From assembly GCA_963698435.1 (NCBI GenBank), contig CAVOQV010000005.1, forward strand, positions 62,001-126,000: a DNA stretch of 64,000 bases. Reading direction: 5' to 3'. This DNA comes from Sva-07 sp963698435. Its GTDB lineage: Bacteria > Actinomycetota > Acidimicrobiia > Acidimicrobiales > Ilumatobacteraceae. Within the stretch, counting starts at the first letter, position 1. Every line of letters starts with the position of its first letter. The position numbers and the translations under genes were made by a program. The notes below the pieces were generated by a model that ran no database searches, was not told the origin of the DNA, and saw only the letters and a list, made by a program, of their open reading frames with translations. Shown here piece after piece: positions 10,934 through 17,939 of the stretch.

Positions 10934-12004
10934 TCACACAGTCGGAGCGTCACCCGGTTCCGGGGCCCCGACGGTCACGGCCGTCGGGGCGGTTTGATCG
11001 TCGCTCCAGGGCTCGATCAGCGGGTGGTGACAGGCCACGTAGTGGTCCTCACCGACCCGGCGCATCTGGGGCTCCTCGGCCGCACAGATCTCGTCGGCAA
11101 ACGGACAGCGCGTGCGGAACCGGCATCCCGACGGTGGCGAGATCGGCGACGGGAGTTCGCCTTCGATCACCCGGATCGAGTCGACGTCGATGTCCGGATC
11201 CGGCACCGGGCTCGAGCCGAGCAGGAGATCGGTGTACGGGTGCGCCGGATGGGCGTACAGCTCGTCGGCCTCGGAGATCTCGCACATCTTGCCGAGGTAC
11301 ATCACCGCGACGCGGTCACTGATGTTCTTGACGACCGCGAGGTCGTGAGCGATGAACACCAAGGTGAGGCCGTGCTCGGCCTTGAGATCGTCGAGCAGGT
11401 TGAGGATCTGAGCCTGGATCGACACGTCGAGCGCTGACACCGGCTCGTCGCAGATGATCAACTGCGGCTCCATCACGAGCGCCCGGGCGATCGAGATGCG
11501 CTGACACTGTCCGCCGGAGAACTCGTGAGGCCGCTTGTAGCGCGCCGGGCCGGGATCGACCCCGACCTGGTCGAGGATGCGGGCGACGATCTTCCACTGC
11601 TCGGCCTTGTTCTTGGGGCCCCACACGTTCAGTGGCTCGGCAACGACCTCACCGATCGCGCGGCGGGGGTTCAGCGACGAGATGGGGTCCTGGAAGATCA
11701 TCTGCAGCTGCGTGCGGCGCTGACGCATCGTCTCGGCGTCGAGGCCGGCGAGGTCCTCGCCGTCGAGCACGACCGAACCGCTCGTCGGCTTCGGCAACTG
11801 AAGCACGGCCCGACCGGTGGTCGACTTGCCACAACCCGACTCGCCGACCAGTCCGAGCGTCTCACCCGGCGCGATGTCGAAGCTGATGCCGCTGACCGCC
11901 TTGACGGTGCGGCCCCTGCCGGCAGGGAACTCGACGACCAGGTCGGTCACCTGGAGCAGCACCTCGTCAGCCGGGCGGAGGTGGGCAGTTCCGGAGCCGG
12001 CCAT
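10934..12004 (-). CDS. ABC transporter ATP-binding protein, DppF/OppF type
   Basis: Cytosolic ATPase subunit of the family 5 importer; 356 residues from ATG 12004. Visible motifs are Walker A GESGCGKST, signature FSGGQCQRIS, Walker B LIICDEPVSALD and the C-terminal oligopeptide-transporter extension CRFRTRCPFADEIC, whose cysteines bind an Fe-S cluster in some relatives. The start overlaps the upstream ATPase stop as TGATG, indicating translational coupling. A longer open frame upstream lies inside the preceding gene and is not credible. Confidence 0.93.
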   Translation of the reverse strand: MAGSGTAHLRPADEVLLQVTDLVVEFPAGRGRTVKAVSGISFDIAPGETLGLVGESGCGKSTTGRAVLQLPKPTSGSVVLDGEDLAGLDAETMRQRRTQLQMIFQDPISSLNPRRAIGEVVAEPLNVWGPKNKAEQWKIVARILDQVGVDPGPARYKRPHEFSGGQCQRISIARALVMEPQLIICDEPVSALDVSIQAQILNLLDDLKAEHGLTLVFIAHDLAVVKNISDRVAVMYLGKMCEISEADELYAHPAHPYTDLLLGSSPVPDPDIDVDSIRVIEGELPSPISPPSGCRFRTRCPFADEICAAEEPQMRRVGEDHYVACHHPLIEPWSDDQTAPTAVTVGAPEPGDAPTV

Positions 12005-13128
12005 CAGCCCACCACTTCTTCGCTCGCACGCAGCTTGCCGACCGCGGCGAGAGCAGGCGGGAATTCGGCGTCGATGTTGGCCTGGAATGCCGCATCCCCC
12101 TCGGGTGTGCCGACGGGAAAGTGGCAGGCGAACACGTGGTCGGGCGAGTCGATCGATCGCAACAGCGGCTCCTCCGTACGACACCGGTCCTGCGCGTAGG
12201 CGCAGCGTGGTGCGAACTTGCAGCCGGGCGGCGGGTCGATCAGGTTCGGCGGACGGCCCGGGATGGCGTTCAAGCGGGTGTGCTTGGGCTGTGTGACCTT
12301 GGGGATCGACCACAACAGGCCCTGGGTGTAGGGGTGACGGACCTCTGCGAACAGCCTTCGTGTGGGCGCCTTCTCGACTGCCCGGCCGGCGTACATCACC
12401 ATGATCTCGTCGGTCCGCCCGGCGACCACACCGAGGTCGTGGGTGACGAGGATCATCGCCATGGCGCGATCGCTCTGCTGCTCGGCGAGCAGGTTGAGGA
12501 TCTGGTGCTGGACGGTCACGTCGAGCGCCGTCGTCGGCTCGTCGGCGAACAACATTCGGGGACCGCACGCGAGCGCGATCGCGATGCACACGCGCTGGCG
12601 CATTCCACCCGACATCTGGTGCGGGTACACGTCGAGGCGCTTCTCGGCTTCGGGGATGTGAACCGACTGGAGCAGAGCGACCGCAACCTCCTCGCTCTCC
12701 TTCCTGCCCATGTCGAGGTGGTAGCGGACGTGTTCGGTCAGCTGGCGGCCGATGGTGACGACCGGATTGAGCGACGTCATCGGGTCCTGGAAGACCATCG
12801 CCATCTCCGCTCCCCACAGCGCCTTCTTCTGTTTGGCCGACTTGCCGATCAGTTCCTCACCGGCGTACTGGACCGAGCCGGTCGTGATCGCGTTGGCCGT
12901 GGTGTTGAGACCCATGATCGAGCGGGAGAGCACCGTCTTGCCCGAGCCCGACTCGCCCACCACGCCGAGCGTGCGACCACGAGCGAGCGAGAACGACACG
13001 CCGTCGACGGCTCGCACCGATCCGGCTGCAACCGCGAAGTGCGTCTTGAGGTCGTCGACGACGAGCAGGGATTCGCCATCGTCGACGTGTCGTGCCGGTG
13101 CTCGCCCGACGCGGATCTCGTTCTCCAT
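12004..13128 (-). CDS. ABC transporter ATP-binding protein, DppD/OppD type
   Basis: Partner ATPase of the same importer and first gene of the operon. From ATG 13128 it encodes 374 residues with Walker A GESGSGKT, signature MSGGMRQRV, Walker B MLFADEPTTALD and the C-terminal CKFAPRCAYAQDRC extension. This start is preferred over one 24 bases upstream because AAAAGGGGAAG, a Shine-Dalgarno match, directly precedes it. The operon order (D, F, binding protein, B, C) places both ATPases first. Confidence 0.93.
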   Translation of the reverse strand: MENEIRVGRAPARHVDDGESLLVVDDLKTHFAVAAGSVRAVDGVSFSLARGRTLGVVGESGSGKTVLSRSIMGLNTTANAITTGSVQYAGEELIGKSAKQKKALWGAEMAMVFQDPMTSLNPVVTIGRQLTEHVRYHLDMGRKESEEVAVALLQSVHIPEAEKRLDVYPHQMSGGMRQRVCIAIALACGPRMLFADEPTTALDVTVQHQILNLLAEQQSDRAMAMILVTHDLGVVAGRTDEIMVMYAGRAVEKAPTRRLFAEVRHPYTQGLLWSIPKVTQPKHTRLNAIPGRPPNLIDPPPGCKFAPRCAYAQDRCRTEEPLLRSIDSPDHVFACHFPVGTPEGDAAFQANIDAEFPPALAAVGKLRASEEVVG

Positions 13129-13219
13129 GCTTCCCCTTTTCGCCAGTGCCACGAACCAGTGCCACGAGTGGCGGGCGTCACACTACGCGGAGGAGGGGGG
13201 CGAGTTCGAACTCGCCTGG

Positions 13220-14713
13220 TCAGTAGCGGTAGTTCTCGGGCTTGAATGGACCGGAGGGGTCGAGGCCGAGGTAGTCGGCCTGCTCGTCCGAGAGCTTGGT
13301 GAGCTTCACGCCGAGCGCATCGAGATGCAGGCGCGCCACCTTCTCGTCGAGGTGCTTCGGCAGGACGTACACGCCGAGCGGGTAGTTCTCGGTGTTGTTC
13401 CACAGCTCCATCTGCGCGATCACCTGGTTGGTGAACGAGCACGACATCACGAAGCTCGGGTGACCGGTGGCGCAACCGAGGTTCACGAGACGACCCTCGG
13501 CGAGAATGATCACCTGGTGGCCGTCGTCGAAGCGCCAGACGTCGGTGCCGGGCTTGAGCTCGTCACGGATCGCACCGGAGCGGGCGAGGCCGGCCATGTC
13601 GATCTCGTTGTCGAAGTGCCCGATGTTGCAGACGATCGCGTTGTGCTTCATCTGCTTCATGTGATCGATGGTGATGATGTCGGCGTTGCCGGTTGCGGAC
13701 ACGAAGATGTCGGCGGTGTCGACGACGTCCTCGATCGGGAGCACCTGGATGCCCTCCATGGCCGCCTGCAGTGCATTGATGGGGTCGATCTCGGTGACGA
13801 TCACCCGTGCACCCTGGCCCTGCAACGACTGCACGCAGCCCTTGCCGACGTCGCCGTAGCCGAGCACGACGGCGGTCTTGCCGCCGATCATCACGTCGGT
13901 CGCGCGCGAGATCGAGTCGACCAGCGAGTGACGACATCCGTACAGGTTGTCGAACTTCGACTTGGTCACCGAGTCGTTGACGTTGATCGCCGGGAACAGC
14001 AGCTCGCCGTCGGCCATCATCTTGTAGAGCCGCTTGACGCCAGTGGTGGTCTCTTCGGTGACGCCCTTGATGTGAGCAGCCATGCGCGTCCACTTGCCCG
14101 GGTCGGACTTCAAGGTCCGCTGGAGCAGCCCGAGCACGATCGCCAGTTCGGGGTTCGATGCCTCCGTCGGGTCCGGAACCGCTCCCGCCTTCTCGTACTC
14201 GACGCCCTTGTGCAGCAGCATCGTGGCGTCGCCGCCGTCGTCGAGGATCATGTTGGGGCCGTCGTACTGGGTGCCATCGGCGGCGTCGGGCCACGTCATC
14301 ATCTGGTCGGTGCACCACCAGTACTCCTCGAGTGTCTCACCCTTCCAGGCGAACACGGGGACGCCCTGCGGATCGTCCGGCGTGCCGTTGGGACCGACGA
14401 CGACCGCAGCGGCGGCGTGGTCCTGGGTGGAGAAGATGTTGCAGCTGGCCCAACGGACTTCGGCGCCGAGGGCGGTCAGCGTCTCGATCAGCACGGCGGT
14501 CTGGATCGTCATGTGCAACGAACCGGAGATGCGCGTTCCGGCGAGCGGCTTGGACTCGCCGTACTCCTTGCGCAGCGCCATCAGACCGGGCATCTCGTGT
14601 TCGGCGAGGATCATCTCCTTGCGACCGAACGGCGCCATCGAGAGATCGGCGACGCGGAAGTCCTTGCGAGCAGCGAGCGTGGACGTGTGGGTGGGCGTGG
14701 CGGTGTCGGACAT
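13220..14713 (-). CDS. ahcY: S-adenosyl-L-homocysteine hydrolase
   Basis: Cytosolic NAD-dependent enzyme splitting S-adenosylhomocysteine into adenosine and homocysteine, which relieves product inhibition of methyltransferases. It has 497 residues, the length usual in Actinomycetota, and ends in the conserved KPENYRY. The Rossmann NAD site is GYGDVGKGC, and the substrate-domain signature includes SGSLHMTIQTAVLIETL and SCNIFSTQDHAAAA. The start at ATG 14713 has a clear GGAGG seven bases upstream. The 131-base upstream leader was inspected for SAH or SAM riboswitch cores and none was recognised. Confidence 0.97.
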   Translation of the reverse strand: MSDTATPTHTSTLAARKDFRVADLSMAPFGRKEMILAEHEMPGLMALRKEYGESKPLAGTRISGSLHMTIQTAVLIETLTALGAEVRWASCNIFSTQDHAAAAVVVGPNGTPDDPQGVPVFAWKGETLEEYWWCTDQMMTWPDAADGTQYDGPNMILDDGGDATMLLHKGVEYEKAGAVPDPTEASNPELAIVLGLLQRTLKSDPGKWTRMAAHIKGVTEETTTGVKRLYKMMADGELLFPAINVNDSVTKSKFDNLYGCRHSLVDSISRATDVMIGGKTAVVLGYGDVGKGCVQSLQGQGARVIVTEIDPINALQAAMEGIQVLPIEDVVDTADIFVSATGNADIITIDHMKQMKHNAIVCNIGHFDNEIDMAGLARSGAIRDELKPGTDVWRFDDGHQVIILAEGRLVNLGCATGHPSFVMSCSFTNQVIAQMELWNNTENYPLGVYVLPKHLDEKVARLHLDALGVKLTKLSDEQADYLGLDPSGPFKPENYRY

Positions 14714-14844
14714 GGGAAAGCCTCCGTGGTTCGTTGAGCGGCGAACCGGGCAGGGGCCTTCAGGCACCGGTCGAATCAGCCCGGCGATTCGGTGAGGACG
14801 AGTGTACCGACGACCTGGACGTCTGCGGGGCTCGCCGAGCGAAG

Positions 14845-16233
14845 CTACTTCAGAACGATGGCGTAGACGTCGAGCAGGTAGTGCATGCTGCCGTAGTGGT
14901 TGTACATCTTGACCACGTTCGGTGCTCCCGTCGTCGAGTACGGGATCAACGACATGTTGGGCACGACTTCGCCCTCGGCGACGTTGAGGTTGGCGACCAG
15001 CGGTCGTCCGACGTCGCCGGGATAGCCGGTGAGGTAGGTCGTGGCAGCGACACGCGGGTACACCCGTGCGAGATCGACGCCCGTCACGTTGCCGAGCAGT
15101 GCCGATTGGGCGCTGAGGTCGACGCCGTCGGACGGCAACGACACCGACTTGGTGAATGCGTCGAAGCTCCAATCCTCGACCGTTCCGGTGCCGAGGGGGA
15201 GGTTTCCGAACGCGGCTTCCCGCGTGTCGAATGCCCTGAACGGCGCCTCGAGCGGGACGATGCGTCCCGTGGTCGTGTCGTCCGGGATCGTCTCGAAGTA
15301 TCCGAAGACGTCGACGATCATGTCGGTCTCGCCGCCGTGGTTGTAGACGTAGATGCTCCCGTCGACCACGGGCACCACGGCCAGGACCGTCTTGATCTGG
15401 CCGGCGACGACATTGACGTTGGAGGTCTTGACCGGCGGCACCGGACGCGCCGGTCCCGCGCTGAGATAGGTCGACGTGCTGCGCGGCCGGTTGTTCACCG
15501 CTGCGATGTTGACCAGTGCGGCGGTCACCGTCGATCGGTTCGGCACCGCCGGAGTGAGGGTGGGCATGTACGAGTTCGCCCCACGGATCTTGACGGCACG
15601 CACCTGGCCCGCCCTGAGCGGGGTGCCGGTCTCGCGTGTGTCGACCAATCGGGCAGGCCCGACCGGCGTGAGACGAGAACCGCGTGTGGAGTACGACGAC
15701 TTCGAGACGAATCCGTACACGTCGATGATCACGTTGGCGGTGGCACCGGACTTCGGTCCCATCGTCACCGTGACGCCGCCGTCGGCGCCGAGTCCGACGA
15801 TCGAGAGATTCGGTACGTTGCGGCCGGCGGCGAAGTTGAGGAGGGACGACTGTGGCTTCGGGGCCGCCGTGCCCGACGGCCGGATCGCCAACCAACCCGG
15901 TCCGGTCGGATCGACCACGGTGACCGTTGCGACGACCGCGAGCACATCGGCCGACGATGCGGGCAACGAACCCGTGCCCGCCAGCTTCACGCTGAATTCG
16001 GCAGCAGGGTCGATGCGGCGGGCACCGGGGCGGCTGACGTTGATCGGCGAACTGGGCCGAGAATCGAACGCCCGGAACGGGACGAGGGCGTGGAATTCAC
16101 CGCCGGCGCCGAGCCCGGTGGCAGTCTGCGCGTCGGCCTGGCCTCCCGGCGCTGACGTCGCGGTGACAGCGACCGCAGACACCCCGACGAGCGCGGCGAG
16201 GACGATGCGGCGAATCCAGCGCTGTGCACTCAT
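14845..16233 (-). CDS. Secreted protein with repeated DTR...VDVYG modules
   Basis: Exported protein of 462 residues with no known function. An N-terminal Arg-rich stretch and a hydrophobic core (IVLAALVGVSAVAVTATSA) form a signal peptide. Three related modules of about 130 residues follow, starting near RAFDSR, ARLVDTRETG and RAFDTREAA. Each ends in a VDVYGF, VDVFGYF or LDVYAIV strand preceded by an (H/N)-Y-G-rich turn. I know this module from secreted actinobacterial proteins, often linked to peptidases; here it stands alone. A TACGGT box seven bases before ATG 16233 suggests its own leaderless promoter. It lies upstream of ahcY on the same strand, probably by chance. Confidence 0.75.
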   Translation of the reverse strand: MSAQRWIRRIVLAALVGVSAVAVTATSAPGGQADAQTATGLGAGGEFHALVPFRAFDSRPSSPINVSRPGARRIDPAAEFSVKLAGTGSLPASSADVLAVVATVTVVDPTGPGWLAIRPSGTAAPKPQSSLLNFAAGRNVPNLSIVGLGADGGVTVTMGPKSGATANVIIDVYGFVSKSSYSTRGSRLTPVGPARLVDTRETGTPLRAGQVRAVKIRGANSYMPTLTPAVPNRSTVTAALVNIAAVNNRPRSTSTYLSAGPARPVPPVKTSNVNVVAGQIKTVLAVVPVVDGSIYVYNHGGETDMIVDVFGYFETIPDDTTTGRIVPLEAPFRAFDTREAAFGNLPLGTGTVEDWSFDAFTKSVSLPSDGVDLSAQSALLGNVTGVDLARVYPRVAATTYLTGYPGDVGRPLVANLNVAEGEVVPNMSLIPYSTTGAPNVVKMYNHYGSMHYLLDVYAIVLK

Positions 16234-16240
16234 CGTCCCA

Positions 16241-16246
16241 ACCGTA
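16241..16246 (-). promoter_or_regulatory. Leaderless-type -10 box for the secreted repeat protein
   Basis: TACGGT on the minus strand, seven bases before ATG 16233. Confidence 0.45.
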
Positions 16247-16299
16247 CCTTTCCGATCACGTGCTGTTGCGGCGCAGCACCACTCTATTGTCGGCGGATC

Positions 16300-16551
16300 T
16301 CAGTTGTCACTTGAGCCGGACTCGAACGTCGGCGCGATGGATTCGGCCGCGACGACCCCCATCAGCCGCTCGTGTTCCATGTCGTCGACCGTCGTCGACT
16401 CGGGGATCAACATCACCGGAATGTCGTCGCGCACGTCGTATCGCCGCCGAAGGCGCGGGTTGTAGAGCAGCGATTCGGACTCGATGTAGTACAGCGGGCC
16501 CTTGTCCTGCGGGCAAGCGAGGATCTCGAGCAGTGCGGGTGAGAGTGACAT
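16300..16551 (-). CDS. Trm112/UPF0434-family small protein
   Basis: Small cytosolic protein of 83 residues starting MSLSPALLEILACPQDKGPL, the signature opening of Trm112-like proteins, followed by NPRLRRRYDVRDDIPVMLI. In eukaryotes Trm112 activates several methyltransferases; bacterial relatives are often found next to sugar-nucleotide genes and their role is unclear. Only one of the usual zinc cysteines is present (LACPQD). The gene starts 22 bases after the phosphomannomutase stop and is probably in the same transcript. An in-frame start 60 bases upstream would overlap that gene and is less likely. Confidence 0.85.
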   Translation of the reverse strand: MSLSPALLEILACPQDKGPLYYIESESLLYNPRLRRRYDVRDDIPVMLIPESTTVDDMEHERLMGVVAAESIAPTFESGSSDN

Positions 16552-16573
16552 GGTCGATTCTCCAGGGTTCGGT

Positions 16574-17926
16574 TCAGCTGGTGATCTGGGCCAGGAGGGT
16601 GCCGACGGCATCGTCGCACGAGGCGCGGTCGGCCGCTTCGAGGTTCAGGCGCAGCAACGGTTCGGTGTTCGACGGGCGCAGGTTGAACCACCACGACCCG
16701 CAGTCGACGGTGAGCCCGTCGAGGCGGTCCTGGTCGAAGTCTGCGTACTGCTCGCTGATCCGCTCGATCACCGCAAGCGCATCGTCGACCTGTGTGTTGA
16801 TCTCCCCGCTCGCCGCGTACCGCTCGTACGGCTGACGCACGACCGACAACGGTTGCCCGGAACGACCGACTTCGGCCATCACCATGAGCGACGCGATGAG
16901 CCCGCTGTCGGCGTTGAAGTTGCGGGCGAAGTAGTAGTGCGCCGAGTGCTCCCCGCCGAACACGGCGCCCGTCTCGGCCATGATCTGCTTGATGAACGAG
17001 TGACCGACTTTGGTGCGAACCGGCGTACCGCCGAGTTCGCTGACCACCTCGGGAACGGTCTTCGAACAGATCAGGTTGTGCAGGATGGTCGAACCCGGCT
17101 GCTGACGCAGCGTTGCTGCCGCGAGGATGGCCGTTGTCGTCGACCCGCTCAGCCCGTTACCGGTCTCGTCGACGACGAACACGCGGTCGGCATCACCATC
17201 GAACGCCAACCCCAGGTCGAACCCGCCGGCGATGACCCGCGCTCGGAGATCGCGTTGATTCGCCGGCTGCAAGGGGTCGGCCGGATGGTTCGGGAACGTT
17301 CCGTCGAGTTCGGCGAACATCACTTCGAGTTCGACGCCGTCGAGGCGCTCGAACACGGCGGGCACGACCAGGCCACCCATCCCGTTGGCGGTGTCGGCGA
17401 CGACCTTCATCGATCCGATGTCGGCAGGGTCGATGAAACTGACGACATGATCGGCGAAGTCGCTGAGCAGATCCCGCTCGGATCTCGTGCCACAGGTGGC
17501 CGCAGGCCGAGGGCCGTGACCGTCGAGCACCTGTTGTGCCACGGCCTGGACGTCGGCAAGTCCGGTGTCGACTCCAATCGGGCGCGCACCCGCAAGGCAC
17601 AGCTTGACGCCGTTGTAGCCGGCAGGGTTGTGCGACGCGGTGAACATGGCACCGGGCACGTCGAGCACCCCGGCGGCGTAGTACATCAGGTCGGTCGACG
17701 CCAGTCCGATGTCGATGACGTCGACGCCCTGTTCGTTGACACCCCGGACGAATGCTTCCACCAAGGCCGGGCCGGACGGCCGCATGTCGCGGCCGATGAC
17801 GACCCGGTCGGAACGGACGAATGCGGCGAACCCGACTCCGAGCGCGTGAGCCACGTCAGCGTCGAGCTGATCGGGAACCGTGCCGCGGATGTCGTACGCC
17901 TTGACGATGGAATCGAGGACAGACAT
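16574..17926 (-). CDS. manB: Phosphomannomutase/phosphoglucomutase
   Basis: Alpha-D-phosphohexomutase converting mannose-6-phosphate (and probably glucose-6-phosphate) to the 1-phosphate, the entry point to GDP-mannose. It has 450 residues. The phosphoserine loop TASHNP is at 96-101 (catalytic Ser98), the metal loop DGDAD at 243-247, and the C-terminal phosphate-binding motif RPSNTEP is present. It feeds the ManC-like pyrophosphorylase and Gmd encoded about 15 kb away. It begins 13 bases after the stop of the giant membrane protein, so cotranscription is likely. The name manB rests on family and context, not proven substrate. Confidence 0.92.
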   Translation of the reverse strand: MSVLDSIVKAYDIRGTVPDQLDADVAHALGVGFAAFVRSDRVVIGRDMRPSGPALVEAFVRGVNEQGVDVIDIGLASTDLMYYAAGVLDVPGAMFTASHNPAGYNGVKLCLAGARPIGVDTGLADVQAVAQQVLDGHGPRPAATCGTRSERDLLSDFADHVVSFIDPADIGSMKVVADTANGMGGLVVPAVFERLDGVELEVMFAELDGTFPNHPADPLQPANQRDLRARVIAGGFDLGLAFDGDADRVFVVDETGNGLSGSTTTAILAAATLRQQPGSTILHNLICSKTVPEVVSELGGTPVRTKVGHSFIKQIMAETGAVFGGEHSAHYYFARNFNADSGLIASLMVMAEVGRSGQPLSVVRQPYERYAASGEINTQVDDALAVIERISEQYADFDQDRLDGLTVDCGSWWFNLRPSNTEPLLRLNLEAADRASCDDAVGTLLAQITS

Positions 17927-17939
17927 GACCGGCCAGAGG

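Noticed and set aside
12005..12817. Extended N-terminus of the oppF-like ATPase
   Set aside because: The extension lies wholly within the preceding ATPase gene in another frame and has no domain similarity. The ATG at 12004 overlapping the upstream stop is the normal start.
14714..14844. SAH or SAM riboswitch upstream of ahcY
   Set aside because: I looked for known conserved cores of these riboswitch classes and did not recognise any. A covariance-model search would settle it.
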